A stretch of 64,000 nt of DNA, taken from the NCBI RefSeq assembly GCF_020911885.1, contig NZ_CP087132.1, positions 2,914,001 through 2,978,000 of the forward strand. The letters run 5' to 3'. Positions 44,224-54,635 of the stretch are shown piece after piece. The stretch is from Flavobacterium acetivorans. GTDB taxonomy: Bacteria; Bacteroidota; Bacteroidia; Flavobacteriales; Flavobacteriaceae. The position numbers were made by a program, and so were the translations under genes. The notes beneath the pieces were generated by a model, which made no database searches, was not told where the DNA came from, and was given only the letters and a program-made list of their open reading frames with translations. How positions within the stretch are numbered: the stretch's first letter is position 1; the number at the start of each line of letters is the position of its first letter.

Positions 44224-45573
44224 ATGAAGAAAACAAACGCCTCCATTTTAATCATAGACGACCAAGAAGACATTCTTTTTGCTTCTAAAATGTTTCTTAA
44301 AAAGCATTTTGAAAACATTTTTACGCTGAACAACCCAAAATTGGTGGTCGAATTATTGGCAAAAAATACCATCGATGTCGTTTTATTAGACATGAATTAC
44401 AGAATAGGTTTTGAAGATGGCAGAGAAGGATTGTATTTGCTGAAAGAAATAAAAACGCTTTCGCCAAAAACGGTTGTTATTTTAATGACAGCCTTTGGTA
44501 AAGTGGAAACTGCGGTTGAAGGTTTAAAATCGGGTGCTTTTGATTATATTCTAAAGCCTTGGGAGAATCAAAAATTGCTCAGTGTTGTAAAACAAGCTGT
44601 CGATATAAGTCGGAAAGAACAGAAGAAATCCAATCCTGCCGAACCGATTGCTCGTTTTTTTATTGGCAATTCGGATGCGATAAAGAAAGCCTATTCATTG
44701 GCAGATAAAGTGGCGAAAACGGATGCGAATGTTTTAATCCTTGGCGAAAACGGAACCGGTAAATTTGTTTTATCGCATCATATTTACAGCCAGTCCGACA
44801 GGAAAAATGCTCCTTTTATTCATGTTGATTTGGGTTCTTTGAATGCGAATATTTTTGAAAGCGAATTATTTGGCTATGCCAAAGGTGCTTTTACAGATGC
44901 CAAAACTGATACTCCGGGGCGTTTTGAAATGGCTCAAAATGGGACTATTTTTTTAGATGAAATAGGAAATGTTCCCTTGCATTTACAATCTAAACTGTTG
45001 CAGATAATCCAAACCAAAACCGTTACCCGATTAGGTGAATCAAAACCCAGACCGTTGAATGTTCGTATTATTAGCGCGACGAATCTAAATTTAAAACAAG
45101 AAGTGGCCGATAAAAACTTTAGAGAGGATTTATACTACCGGATTAATACGATGGAAATCATCTTGCCCCCTTTGCGGGAACGAATCGAAGATAAACTGCC
45201 GTTAGCCGAATATCTTCTGCAAAAAATGATGGACAAATATGAGCGAAACGAAATTACTTTTGATAAAAAAGTAATAGAACCAATAGAAAAGCACGCTTGG
45301 AATGGTAACATTCGCGAAATGGAAAACCGAATAGAACGCGCCGTGATACTTTGCGAAAATAATCTCATCACGGTTTCCGATTTGGATTTGGAACAGATAA
45401 CTATTTATGAAGAAAATCTGGAAGATATCCAACTTTCTTCAATTGAAAAGGCAACTGTCGAAAGAGCACTTCTTAAAAACAATAATAATATCAGTAAAAC
45501 AGCGGAAGAATTAGGCTTGTCAAGAGGCGCATTATACAGGCGTTTGGACAAATACAACATCAGTACCAATTAA
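44224..45573 (+). CDS. Sigma-54-dependent response regulator (NtrC family)
   Basis: This 449-residue protein has a receiver domain (phosphoacceptor D56 in VVLLDMNY), an AAA+ domain with GENGTGK and FLDEIGN, and a Fis-type helix-turn-helix (ISKTAEELGLSRGALYRRLD). The sigma-54 contact loop reads GAFTDA rather than GAFTGA, a variant I believe is frequent in this phylum. It probably activates the divergent efflux operon. The kinase gene starts two bases after its stop. Confidence 0.9.
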   Translation: MKKTNASILIIDDQEDILFASKMFLKKHFENIFTLNNPKLVVELLAKNTIDVVLLDMNYRIGFEDGREGLYLLKEIKTLSPKTVVILMTAFGKVETAVEGLKSGAFDYILKPWENQKLLSVVKQAVDISRKEQKKSNPAEPIARFFIGNSDAIKKAYSLADKVAKTDANVLILGENGTGKFVLSHHIYSQSDRKNAPFIHVDLGSLNANIFESELFGYAKGAFTDAKTDTPGRFEMAQNGTIFLDEIGNVPLHLQSKLLQIIQTKTVTRLGESKPRPLNVRIISATNLNLKQEVADKNFREDLYYRINTMEIILPPLRERIEDKLPLAEYLLQKMMDKYERNEITFDKKVIEPIEKHAWNGNIREMENRIERAVILCENNLITVSDLDLEQITIYEENLEDIQLSSIEKATVERALLKNNNNISKTAEELGLSRGALYRRLDKYNISTN

Positions 45574-45574
45574 T

Positions 45575-46915
45575 ATGTTTAAATCCTCAAAAATATATCA
45601 CCAGCTTTTTTTACGATTGATTTTTATTATCCTCTGTTCAGGAATTTCAATCTTTATCTTTTATGACAAATTGGTTTTTACCACTTTGTTTGTAGTTTTC
45701 ATCATTAGCTTACTTATCATAGAAATGTATTTTTATATTAAAAGTGCTTTTTCGCTTTATGAAAGAACGATTAGTGCCATATTAAGAAATGATTTTACCT
45801 CTGATTTTTCTAAACATAAGGCGTATAAAAACTATGCTGACTTGTTTCATTTATATGAAAATCTGAAAAACAAACAAAAGGAAGAGGTTTCAAAAGACAT
45901 CGTTTACCGATCGATTTTAAACACGATAGAAACCGGAATTATTATTTTACAAAAGCAGGAAAATGATTGGAATATCTTTTTGATGAACGATTATTTTTCT
46001 GAACATTTTGATGTGCCAAAAGTTTCGAAATGGAAATATCTGAAAAGTCAGTTGCCTTCTTTGTGTACAATTATTGAGGAACAGGATTTTCAGGAAATTA
46101 AAACATCATTAGAGATACGGGTAAATCAGCAAGACACACAAACATTTGTATTGCAGACTTCGAGAAGTGCAATTTACAATCAGGATTATTTTGTTGTATT
46201 GCTGGATTCAATTCAGAATGTAATAGAGAAAAAAGAGAAAGAAGCCTGGGGTAATTTAATGAAAGTGATTTCCCATGAATTATTAAACTCGATTACACCT
46301 ATTCGATCGCTTTCGCAAAATCTACACGAGCTAGTCCAACAAGAAACCATTTCATCAGAAGATTTAGACGACATGAAAACCAGCGTGAGCACGATGTTGA
46401 GACGAAGTGATCATTTGCAGCAATTTGTGGAAAGTTATCGAAAGTTGGCCATGTTGCCTACACCTAAAAAAGAAAGAACGAGTCTTAAGAACTTAATTTA
46501 CAGCTGTTTTAAAATCATGAATCCACTTTTTCAAAAAGAAGAAATCGAAGTTGTGAATGCTATTTCTGATAGCAATAATTGGTTGGAAATAGATTTAAAA
46601 CAAATGGAACAAGTATTCATCAACTTATTGACCAATTGTATTTATGCTTTAAAAGAGAGCGAAAAAAAACAAATATTTATTTCGGCTGAAACCAAAGAGA
46701 ACAGGACTTTTATCACTATTGCAGACAATGGAAAAGGCATTGAACCCGAAATAGAAAATAAAATATTCTTACCGTTTTTCACCACCCGAAAAGAAGGAGC
46801 CGGCATTGGGCTCACCTTGTCTAAAAATATTATCGAAGCGCATGGCGGTTATCTCGCCTATAGAAAAAATGAAGATGATAAAACTACTTTTGTGATTTGC
46901 CTTATAGTTAACTAA
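45575..46915 (+). CDS. Membrane sensor histidine kinase (NtrY-like)
   Basis: This 446-residue protein has two membrane helices (about 12-50), a PAS-like linker (about 110-210), and a HisKA-like segment with H234 in KVISHELLNSITPIRSLSQ. It also has an N box (NLLTNCIYALKES) and the GAGIGLTLSKNIIEAHGG glycine box. It pairs with the response regulator just upstream and probably senses envelope stress or the pump's substrate. Confidence 0.9.
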   Translation: MFKSSKIYHQLFLRLIFIILCSGISIFIFYDKLVFTTLFVVFIISLLIIEMYFYIKSAFSLYERTISAILRNDFTSDFSKHKAYKNYADLFHLYENLKNKQKEEVSKDIVYRSILNTIETGIIILQKQENDWNIFLMNDYFSEHFDVPKVSKWKYLKSQLPSLCTIIEEQDFQEIKTSLEIRVNQQDTQTFVLQTSRSAIYNQDYFVVLLDSIQNVIEKKEKEAWGNLMKVISHELLNSITPIRSLSQNLHELVQQETISSEDLDDMKTSVSTMLRRSDHLQQFVESYRKLAMLPTPKKERTSLKNLIYSCFKIMNPLFQKEEIEVVNAISDSNNWLEIDLKQMEQVFINLLTNCIYALKESEKKQIFISAETKENRTFITIADNGKGIEPEIENKIFLPFFTTRKEGAGIGLTLSKNIIEAHGGYLAYRKNEDDKTTFVICLIVN

Positions 46916-46919
46916 TTGT

Positions 46920-47054
46920 ATCTGCTAAAATCGAAAAACACGTTTGCTAGCGGGAAATTCCGGTGAGCTGTAGCCTTCTTAAAATAAGAATTATCCTCTT
47001 TTTATATTGGCATTTTGTTATATTTGATAATAATACAACGGAGGCTATTCTGAT
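46920..47054 (+). promoter_or_regulatory. Isolated cassette leader type A with promoter
   Basis: CGTTTGCTAGCGGGAAAT, AAAATAAGAATTATCC and -7 box TATATTTG at 47019-47026. The match to the leaders at 4315, 12171, 12985 and 19035 covers about 120 bases. It stands alone, 22 kb from the array. Confidence 0.6.
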
Positions 47055-47099
47055 ACGTTGTTGGAAAACATTAAAAAACAAACCCTAAGAACAGCATTT

Positions 47100-47654
47100 A
47101 TGAATAGATTATTGCTAATGTTTATTACATTTTTAACTTTGACTTCTTGCAATATACAAAGGGAATTCTACGAAAATGGGAATCTCAAAGCAAAAGGAAA
47201 AATCTCTAATAAACTAAAAAAGGGAAAGTGGAAACTTTTCTATGATAACGGAAATTTGTTTCAACTTGGAAATTACTCCAATGGAAAGGAAATAGGCGAA
47301 TGGAAAATATTTCACGAAAATGGTAAATTGAGACAAATTGGAAAATTTAATAATGGGAAACAAACTGCTGAGTGGAATTTCTTTCACTCCAACGGAAATC
47401 GAGAAGGAATTGGCACTCTTATAGATGGGAAAAAAGTTGGAATTTGGAAATGGTATCACCTCAACGGTTCCATCTACACAGAAAGGGAATGGAATAATGG
47501 AAAACTAGTTCAAATTATATCCTGCTACGATGGGCAAGGTACCAGACTAGATAAAGGAACTTTATCTAACGGAAATGGCACAATGAAACTATATGATATC
47601 AACGGAAAGTTGCTAGAAACAATACGTTATGAAAATGGCGAATATATAAATTAA
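47100..47654 (+). CDS. MORN-like repeat lipoprotein, isolated cassette
   Basis: 184 residues from the ATG at 47100; an upstream start at 47058 lies at the cassette end and spoils the signal peptide. The lipobox is LTLTSC. It has the same 22-residue repeats as the protein at 4492 (KWKLFYDNGNLFQLGNY and on), and the two are collinear. It sits between a kinase gene and the TetR gene, transcribed from its own leader A. Only a damaged end (GATTGCTGACAGCCTG) follows, so this is probably an old cassette insertion. Confidence 0.75.
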   Translation: MNRLLLMFITFLTLTSCNIQREFYENGNLKAKGKISNKLKKGKWKLFYDNGNLFQLGNYSNGKEIGEWKIFHENGKLRQIGKFNNGKQTAEWNFFHSNGNREGIGTLIDGKKVGIWKWYHLNGSIYTEREWNNGKLVQIISCYDGQGTRLDKGTLSNGNGTMKLYDINGKLLETIRYENGEYIN

Positions 47655-47788
47655 CGATTGCTGACAGCCTGTAAAAATAACGTTTAAATTATTTATAAAG
47701 TATTGCTTGTATTCACAAACAAAATCAACACAGGAAGAACGATAGGATTTTAATGATAATCTATTTAAAATCTACTGTCTGTATATTG

Positions 47789-48331
47789 TTAGAACTGGGC
47801 AGTCTTATATTTTTGTTGTACTAATTTTGTTAAGGCCGTTTCAGTTGTGGAATCCAATTGTTGTGAGGCAAAATGTTTCCACATCCCATCGATATAAATC
47901 AATAATAGTTCTGCTTCCAAAGTTGGATTCTCATACTTTAATTTCGAAAAAATGACTATTAATTTTTCATAGCAAGGCTTCATGAAAGTATCATGGTATT
48001 TTTGAGAAATCAAATTGAGTGCAATGATTTTATGTTGCATTCTCCAAAAATCGGGATGTGAATCCACTAAAATTCTGGGAACCTCAACAATTTTTAAAAT
48101 GTATTCTAATCCGTTTTCATTATTCAAATAATTAGAAATTAATCTTGTGGCCTCTTGATAACCTTGTTTGATAATTTCCTCTAATAATTTTTCTTTGGTA
48201 CCAAAATGCTTAAAAATCAAAGCCTCAGAAGTTTCCGCCTCAGAAGCTATTGATTTTGTAGAGGTAGCCCGCGCTCCATTTTCTGTAAAGAGTTTAAGAG
48301 CCGCGTCGAGTATGTCTTTTTTTTTGCTCAT
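47789..48331 (-). CDS. TetR-family regulator of aromatic operon
   Basis: This 180-residue protein has an N-terminal TetR helix-turn-helix (ALKLFTENGARATSTKSIASEA, GTKEKLLEEI) and a variable ligand domain. It is the last gene of the minus-strand benzoate/catechol operon, 36 bases after pcaF. It is a good candidate to bind the two operators at 58546-58581 and respond to an aromatic acid or CoA ester; this is inferred from position. Confidence 0.8.
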   Translation of the reverse strand: MSKKKDILDAALKLFTENGARATSTKSIASEAETSEALIFKHFGTKEKLLEEIIKQGYQEATRLISNYLNNENGLEYILKIVEVPRILVDSHPDFWRMQHKIIALNLISQKYHDTFMKPCYEKLIVIFSKLKYENPTLEAELLLIYIDGMWKHFASQQLDSTTETALTKLVQQKYKTAQF

Positions 48332-48367
48332 CAGTAAATTATTTAGATTGCGAGCGTTTTTATATTT

Positions 48368-49576
48368 TTAAACTCTTTCAATGATTACCGCATACCCTTG
48401 TCCAACACCAATGCACATGGTTGCCAAGGCATATCGCTTTTCTAAACGTTGCAAGGATAAAGCAGCGCTGTACACTATTCTGGTTCCTGACATTCCCAAT
48501 GGATGTCCCAAGGCAATTGCTCCTCCATTTATGTTAACTCTAGTATCATTATCTTGAAGTCCTAAAGCTCTTGTACAGGCCAAACTTTGAGCTGCGAAGG
48601 CTTCATTCAATTCAATAATATCGATATCATTCAATGTCAATCCGGCTTTCGCCAAAGCTTGTTGCGTTGCCGTAACGGGGCCAATTCCCATAATTCGAGG
48701 TTCAACACCCACCACAGCCGAACTTACGATTCGGGCTAAGGGTTTTAAATTGTATTTTTTTACTGCTTCGCCAGAAGCTATAAAAGTAGCGGCAGCACCA
48801 TCATTCAATCCCGAAGCATTACCGGCAGTAACCGTTCCGTCTGCCTTAAAAGCGGGTTTTAATTTAGCCAATGTTTCTATAGTTGTGCTCGCTCTGACGA
48901 ATTCATCTTCAGAAAAAACAATCGGTTCGCCTTTTCGCTGCGGAATACTAACGGGAATAATTTCTTGTGCCAAGACACCATTTTCTTGTGCTTTTGCCGC
49001 TTTCATTTGTGAATTGTAAGCGAAAAAATCCTGATCTTCCCGACTGATATCATACAAATCCACTAAATTTTCGGCGGTAATTCCCATAGGATCTACGCCA
49101 TACATCTGTTTCATTTTTGGGTTTACAAAACGCCATCCAAAACTGGAATCTTCCATTTTAGAATCGGTTCCATACGCTTTTGATGCTTTTGAAATCACCA
49201 AGGGGCCATGTGTCATGTGCTCTACTCCACCGGCAATAAAAACAGCGCCATCTCCCGCTTTAATAGCTCTTGATGCTCCAATAATTGCCGACATTCCTGA
49301 GGCACACAGTCTATTAACCGTTTCTCCCGGAACCGTAACCGGTAATCCTGCCAGCAATGAAGCCATTCGAGCTACATTGCGATTGTCTTCTCCGGCTTGA
49401 TTGTGACAGCCTAAAATAACATCATCAATGGCATCGGGTGGAATATTTGGATTTCTATTTACTAATTCCGCAATAACAATTGCGGCTAAATCATCTGCTC
49501 TGACAGCCGAAAGTGTTCCGCCAAAACTTCCTATTGGCGTTCGGATTCCATCTATTATATAGGCTTCTGTATTCAT
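48368..49576 (-). CDS. pcaF: Beta-ketoadipyl-CoA thiolase
   Basis: This 402-residue thiolase has the acyl-accepting cysteine C91 in NRLCASGMSA, the HxG motif in GGAIALGHPLGMSG, and the second cysteine in CIGVGQGYA. It cleaves beta-ketoadipyl-CoA to acetyl-CoA and succinyl-CoA, the last step of the pathway encoded here. The general thiolase fold alone does not prove the substrate; the operon does. Confidence 0.85.
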   Translation of the reverse strand: MNTEAYIIDGIRTPIGSFGGTLSAVRADDLAAIVIAELVNRNPNIPPDAIDDVILGCHNQAGEDNRNVARMASLLAGLPVTVPGETVNRLCASGMSAIIGASRAIKAGDGAVFIAGGVEHMTHGPLVISKASKAYGTDSKMEDSSFGWRFVNPKMKQMYGVDPMGITAENLVDLYDISREDQDFFAYNSQMKAAKAQENGVLAQEIIPVSIPQRKGEPIVFSEDEFVRASTTIETLAKLKPAFKADGTVTAGNASGLNDGAAATFIASGEAVKKYNLKPLARIVSSAVVGVEPRIMGIGPVTATQQALAKAGLTLNDIDIIELNEAFAAQSLACTRALGLQDNDTRVNINGGAIALGHPLGMSGTRIVYSAALSLQRLEKRYALATMCIGVGQGYAVIIERV

Positions 49577-49592
49577 TTTTATTGCTTTTAAA

Positions 49593-50111
49593 TTATAATT
49601 CTTCTTGTGGAATATTTGCTTTTTTTCTCCAATAATTAATTACTGTCGATGTACTAATGGTAATCGATAATCCAATAAAACAGCCCGTTGTTACTGATAT
49701 AAACCGTTCTACCGCTCCTATCCATGACATTTGCGTCTGTTCATGAATCAATACAATGATGAGTGCCACAATGGCGGTTCGCGCCACATTCATTAGATTA
49801 AAAAAATAACAAGTGGCTATGGAAAGTATTATACCCAATAATAACATATAGACATTGGGTGCATGAATAAAAAAACAAAGCAATCCTATTCCGGAGCCAA
49901 TTAGGTTCGATTTAAACCGTTCAATCGATAAACGCCGCGCATCTTTTGCTTCGGGCGAAATCACCAAAATAATAGAGAGCAGAGTCCAATACAGTTCATA
50001 TTCGGGGAAACTCAAATACAATTGATAGCCAATTAAAAACCCAATAAGGCATTTGAACCCATAAATAATTAAATCAGACCCGATACTGTAGCGTATTAAC
50101 TTGTTTAGCAT
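49593..50111 (-). CDS. FUSC-like membrane protein
   Basis: This 172-residue protein has about five membrane helices, similar to the FUSC/aromatic-acid exporter membrane domain but without the usual second half. In this operon it may protect from or export aromatic acids such as benzoate or muconate. Function is inferred. Confidence 0.6.
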   Translation of the reverse strand: MLNKLIRYSIGSDLIIYGFKCLIGFLIGYQLYLSFPEYELYWTLLSIILVISPEAKDARRLSIERFKSNLIGSGIGLLCFFIHAPNVYMLLLGIILSIATCYFFNLMNVARTAIVALIIVLIHEQTQMSWIGAVERFISVTTGCFIGLSITISTSTVINYWRKKANIPQEEL

Positions 50112-50163
50112 TCGATTAGGATTAAAATTAAAAGACTAAGATAATTCTATTCTATCCTTCTTT

Positions 50164-51510
50164 TTATGCTAATTGTTCTACAAATTTTGCTTCTGTTCTT
50201 TCCCGAACTTCATCTAAAGTTGCTCCCGGCATTAATTCTATTAAAGTCAATTTGTCATCAATATATTTGAAAACGGCCAATTCCGTAATTACCATATCTA
50301 CCGACCCTAAAGTCGTTAAAGGCAGGGTACATGTCGGTACAATTTTAGAACTTCCGTCTCTGTTGTTGTGATTCATGGTAATAATCAGCGTTTTTGCTCC
50401 TGAGGCCAAATCCATTGCGCCGCCAACTCCCAATAAAGGTTGTCCGGGAACAGCCCAATTGGCAAGATTGGCATGCTCATCCACTTCTAAACCGCCCATT
50501 ACAGCAACATCAACGTGTTTTCCACGAATCATAGCAAAAGAGTCTGCACTGTCAAAATAACTGCTTCCCGGTACTGCCGTAACTGGAATTTTCCCTGCAT
50601 TAACAGGATAATTCATTGCTCCTCCTCCATCTACAGGTTCTGGACCAACACCTAACATTCCGTTTTCAGTGTGTAAAATAACACCGTGTTCGGGTGTAAT
50701 TAAATCCGCTACTAAGGTTGGAATTCCGATTCCTAAATTGACTACATCTCCTTCTTTCAATTCCTGTAACGCGCGTTTAGCCATATTCATACGGTCTTCG
50801 CTTACTTTTTTTCCTTTACTCACCGATGCTGATGAACCTAAGTCTTCCAAAGTAAGTGTCGCTTGAACCAAGTAATCGATGTAACATCCTGCTGTGTGAA
50901 TGTAATTGGGATCTAAAGTGCCTTCCGGTACGATTTCTTCTACTTCAGCAATAACTAAATCTGCTGCTGTTGCCATAGCGCGATTGAAATTTTGCTCTGT
51001 CATACGATAGATCAAATTCCCAGCCGTATCCGCTTTCCACGCTCTGATAAAAGCTACGTTTCCGCGAATTCCTTTCACAAAAACCTGTTCAACACTATCA
51101 ATTATTTTGGTTTCTTTCCCTTCTGCAATAGGCGTTCCGGCTGCGGTTGGCGTATAAAAACCACCTATTCCTGCCCCTCCGGCTCGTAAGGCTTCTGCCA
51201 AAGTTCCTTGCGGTATCAATTCATATTCCACAATTCCATCCTGAGCCGCTTTCACCGCTTCGGGATTAGAGGTGAAAAAAGAACCAATCATTTTTTTTAA
51301 TTGTCCGTTTCTTAACAAACGTCCGCCCCCAATTCCCGCTTCGCCTACATTGTTTCCAATAAAAGTGATGTTTTTAGTTTCCGTTTTCGATAAAGCATCC
51401 ATTAAATGGACTGGATTTCCCGTCATCCCAAAACCACCTTGCAATAAGGTATCGCCATCTTTTACAAATGCTGCAGCTTGTTCGGTTGTTATTTGTGGAA
51501 CTGTTTTCAT
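50164..51510 (-). CDS. pcaIJ: 3-oxoadipate CoA-transferase, fused subunits A and B
   Basis: 448 residues from the ATG at 51510; an upstream in-frame ATG at 51573 would overlap pcaD. The N-terminal half is the PcaI-type subunit ([16 protein letters not shown]). The C-terminal half is the PcaJ-type subunit with the catalytic glutamate in [11 protein letters not shown] and [11 protein letters not shown]. The enzyme moves CoA from succinyl-CoA to beta-ketoadipate. In many proteobacteria the two subunits are separate genes; here they are fused, as in SCOT-like enzymes. Confidence 0.85.
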   Translation of the reverse strand: MKTVPQITTEQAAAFVKDGDTLLQGGFGMTGNPVHLMDALSKTETKNITFIGNNVGEAGIGGGRLLRNGQLKKMIGSFFTSNPEAVKAAQDGIVEYELIPQGTLAEALRAGGAGIGGFYTPTAAGTPIAEGKETKIIDSVEQVFVKGIRGNVAFIRAWKADTAGNLIYRMTEQNFNRAMATAADLVIAEVEEIVPEGTLDPNYIHTAGCYIDYLVQATLTLEDLGSSASVSKGKKVSEDRMNMAKRALQELKEGDVVNLGIGIPTLVADLITPEHGVILHTENGMLGVGPEPVDGGGAMNYPVNAGKIPVTAVPGSSYFDSADSFAMIRGKHVDVAVMGGLEVDEHANLANWAVPGQPLLGVGGAMDLASGAKTLIITMNHNNRDGSSKIVPTCTLPLTTLGSVDMVITELAVFKYIDDKLTLIELMPGATLDEVRERTEAKFVEQLA

Positions 51511-51520
51511 TATATATTTT

Positions 51521-52300
51521 TTAATTTTTAATAAATTCAATAAGTAGTTTTGTAAAATCATCAGCTTCTTCAATATTTGAAATATGAGCTGTTTTTAAAG
51601 CAGCCAAAATCGAATTTGGGATTTTTTCCATTAGAAAATCACCATCTTTTATGGTTGTTACCAAATCCTCTGTGCCGGAAATAATTAAGGTTGGCGCTGA
51701 AATTTTGGAAACTTCAGCTGTAAAATCAGCATCCCGAACCGCGGCACAACAAGAAATATATCCGGCCAACGGCGTTTGTACAAACGTTGCTAAAACCGCA
51801 TCAACCTCCGCTTTATTTTCTGTAACAAATTCAGTTGTAAACCAGCGCTCTTGGGTTCCTGAAACGATACTGTTCAAACCATTTTGTCGAACGGCGTCTA
51901 TTCGGGAATTCCAGCCTTCTTTGTTTCCAATTTTTACGGCAGTATTACAAATTATCAGTTTGTTCAAGCGTTCTGGTGCGTGAATTCCGAGCCATTGTCC
52001 GGTCAATCCGCCAATAGACAATCCGCAGAAATTTACTTTTTCGATTTTCAGATAATCCAATAAATCCAATACATCCTTCCCCAGCATTTCAATAGAATAT
52101 TCCCCTTCAACAACTTTGCTTTTTCCATGACCTCGAGTGTCGTAACGTAAGATATTGAATTCCTGACCCAGCAATTCCACTTGTTTATCCCACATCGTCA
52201 AATCAGTTCCCAATGAATTAGAAAAAACAATAGTTTGCTCTTTCTTGAAATCATCAAATACGTAATTCAATGTTGTATGCTGCATTTTTATTTTTGACAT
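51521..52300 (-). CDS. pcaD: 3-oxoadipate enol-lactonase
   Basis: This 259-residue alpha/beta hydrolase has nucleophile serine in [19 protein letters not shown], and the catalytic histidine region [12 protein letters not shown]. It hydrolyses the enol-lactone made by CatC to beta-ketoadipate. Good agreement in length and order with PcaD proteins. Confidence 0.85.
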   Translation of the reverse strand: MSKIKMQHTTLNYVFDDFKKEQTIVFSNSLGTDLTMWDKQVELLGQEFNILRYDTRGHGKSKVVEGEYSIEMLGKDVLDLLDYLKIEKVNFCGLSIGGLTGQWLGIHAPERLNKLIICNTAVKIGNKEGWNSRIDAVRQNGLNSIVSGTQERWFTTEFVTENKAEVDAVLATFVQTPLAGYISCCAAVRDADFTAEVSKISAPTLIISGTEDLVTTIKDGDFLMEKIPNSILAALKTAHISNIEEADDFTKLLIEFIKN

Positions 52301-52315
52301 TATTTCATTTTTATA

Positions 52316-53104
52316 TTAACCCAAATCGCCACCAGCAACCGGAATTGTAATTCCTGTGATATACGAAGCCTCATCAGATGCCAGAAAAAGTATGGCTGAA
52401 GTTTGTTCTTCAATAGTTCCGTAGCGTTTCATTAAACTCGATTCGGTCGTTTGATTGGCTACTTCTTGTCTCCATATTTTTTCCTGAACCGAATCTGGAG
52501 TTTCATTGCGGGGAATCAAGCGTTCTGGAGCTTCGGTTCCGCCTGGCGCAACTGCATTAACCCGAATATTTTTCTCAGCATATTCAAATGCCATAGCGGC
52601 TGTGAGGGCATTTACACCCCCTTTTGCAGCAGCATAAGGAACCCGATTAATTCCTCTGGTAGCCACCGAAGAAACATTCACGATTACCCCTGCTTTTTGT
52701 TCCAACATTACTGGAAGAACGGCACGACAGCCCCAAAGCGTTGGGAAAAGGGAACGCCGAATTTCTTTTTCTATCTGATCTTCTTCATAGCTTGCAAAAG
52801 GTTTCATCCAGATGGTGCCTCCCACGTTATTAATCAAAATGTCTATTCTTCCAAACTTTGCAACAGCTTGTTCCACTACCGATTGAAAGCCTGAGAATTG
52901 CTCCAAATCGGCAATGACTGCAAGTGTTTTATTTTTTTGGTCTTCACTCAATTCTGAAGTTATCTCCTTTACAATTGGAGAGCGATCAATTAATACAACC
53001 GAAGCGCCTTCTGCTAAAACTTGCAGGGCAACGGTTTTTCCGATTCCTTGAGCGGCACCGGTAACAAGGACTACTTTTCCTGAAAATCTATTGGAGTGAA
53101 TCAT
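52316..53104 (-). CDS. benD: Benzoate cis-diol dehydrogenase
   Basis: This 262-residue SDR has TGAAQGIGKTVA, NNVGG, and catalytic YAAAK. It oxidises the cis-diol made by BenABC to catechol with NAD+. It follows benC by 16 bases. Confidence 0.85.
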   Translation of the reverse strand: MIHSNRFSGKVVLVTGAAQGIGKTVALQVLAEGASVVLIDRSPIVKEITSELSEDQKNKTLAVIADLEQFSGFQSVVEQAVAKFGRIDILINNVGGTIWMKPFASYEEDQIEKEIRRSLFPTLWGCRAVLPVMLEQKAGVIVNVSSVATRGINRVPYAAAKGGVNALTAAMAFEYAEKNIRVNAVAPGGTEAPERLIPRNETPDSVQEKIWRQEVANQTTESSLMKRYGTIEEQTSAILFLASDEASYITGITIPVAGGDLG

Positions 53105-53120
53105 TTTTAGTATTTAAAAA

Positions 53121-54140
53121 TTATGCTTTTACACTTTCCTGCCCCGTTGGAACAAATTTTTCCATGTAAAAATTAACATGTTGAATGGCCTCTTTGTCAA
53201 GTGTCGTTTTTACCGCTTCAACCATCGCATTGGGTCCGCAGATATAAATATCGTAGGCTTTATCACCCAGAAGCTCTTTGTTAATCCATTGGGTAACAAA
53301 TCCTTTATCATGTCCTTCGGCTTGTTCATCAGAAGTACAAGTGAATAGTTGTAATGGCATAATTTCACTAAACGCTTTCAAACGTTCCAATTCCACCACA
53401 TTCTCCCTAGTCGTAGCTCCGTAAAACAAATGAATTGGTGTCGTATTATTTTCTGCTTTTAGCTTTTCAAGCATGGCCATAAAAGGAGCGATTCCTGTAC
53501 CGCCTGCAATAAAGATTAAATCACGTTGAACCTCTCTTAAATAAAAGCTCCCCAAAGGAGTTACAATATTTAATTCCCCACCTACAGTTGCCTCATTTTT
53601 TAAATAAGTACTCATCAATCCTCCGGGAACTAATTTGATTAAAAACTCCCCTTCAGCTGTATCAGGTTGTGAACTGTATGAATACGATCGGGTTTGTGAA
53701 GTTCTCGGAACCTCAATATTTACATATTGTCCCGGAAGAAATTCGAAAGAACTCCCGTCAGCAGCACCTAGTTTTAATTGGTATATTTCTGAAGACAATC
53801 GGTTTAATTCCTTGATTTGGGTCGTTATGGCTGTAGATTTTACTTTACAAGCAGCTGAACTGGCCAAAATATCCACCACAAGGTCTGATTTTGGTCTCAC
53901 TTGACAAGCAAGCGCAAAACCCGCTTCGGCTTCTTCATCTGATAAGGCTTCTTCGATATAGTCTCCTGCATCAAAAGTTCCTGATCTCATTTTACATTTA
54001 CAAGTACCACAAGCGCCATCAGCGCAATCTAACGGAATGTTTATCCCCACACGATACGCCGTTTCTGCCACGGTTTCATTGGGTAGACTCTCTATAAATC
54101 GGGTAAGTCCGTCCTCAAAATTTAATGCTATTTTTGCCAT
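53121..54140 (-). CDS. benC: Benzoate 1,2-dioxygenase reductase
   Basis: This 339-residue protein has an N-terminal plant-type [2Fe-2S] ferredoxin domain (C39, C44, C47 and C79), an FAD domain with RSYSYSS, and an NAD domain with GGTGIAPFMAMLE and YICGPNAMV. It passes electrons from NADH to BenAB. Confidence 0.9.
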   Translation of the reverse strand: MAKIALNFEDGLTRFIESLPNETVAETAYRVGINIPLDCADGACGTCKCKMRSGTFDAGDYIEEALSDEEAEAGFALACQVRPKSDLVVDILASSAACKVKSTAITTQIKELNRLSSEIYQLKLGAADGSSFEFLPGQYVNIEVPRTSQTRSYSYSSQPDTAEGEFLIKLVPGGLMSTYLKNEATVGGELNIVTPLGSFYLREVQRDLIFIAGGTGIAPFMAMLEKLKAENNTTPIHLFYGATTRENVVELERLKAFSEIMPLQLFTCTSDEQAEGHDKGFVTQWINKELLGDKAYDIYICGPNAMVEAVKTTLDKEAIQHVNFYMEKFVPTGQESVKA

Positions 54141-54149
54141 TATTTTTGT

Positions 54150-54635
54150 TTAAATATGATATATGTCAAGCAGTTGTCGAATGTAATCGTTCTTCAGAAT
54201 GACCTTTTTATTGGTGATTAAAAAGGAATCTCCCTCTTTTTTCAAAGTATAAAAGGAAGTACCAAAAAACTGATCCAATTTATTGTATCGGAAACTCAAT
54301 GTATTCCAGTTGAAACGTATTTTAACCTCCTCCTTATTTTCTTCCAAGATTTCAATATTTGAAATCATGTGATTCGTTCTGGTATCTGGTAGTGTAGCGC
54401 TAGAACGTTCCGTTCTGATTCTGAAAATCCGATCTTCCAATCCGTAACGATTTGGATAATAAATCAGCGAAACTTCTGTTTCATGATTGGTTGTTAATTT
54501 ATCTTCATCGTCCCAACAGGGCATCCAAAATTCCACATTTTCATCATATAACTGGAGCCATTCATCCCATTGTTTGTCATCTAAATATCTTGCTTCCTGA
54601 TAAACAAATGCTTGTATTTTCTCGTAATTACTCAT
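54150..54635 (-). CDS. benB: Benzoate 1,2-dioxygenase small subunit
   Basis: This 161-residue protein is of the ring-hydroxylating dioxygenase beta family ([19 protein letters not shown]). It has no metal site and supports the BenA trimer. Its start overlaps the end of benA by eight bases. Confidence 0.9.
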   Translation of the reverse strand: MSNYEKIQAFVYQEARYLDDKQWDEWLQLYDENVEFWMPCWDDEDKLTTNHETEVSLIYYPNRYGLEDRIFRIRTERSSATLPDTRTNHMISNIEILEENKEEVKIRFNWNTLSFRYNKLDQFFGTSFYTLKKEGDSFLITNKKVILKNDYIRQLLDIYHI

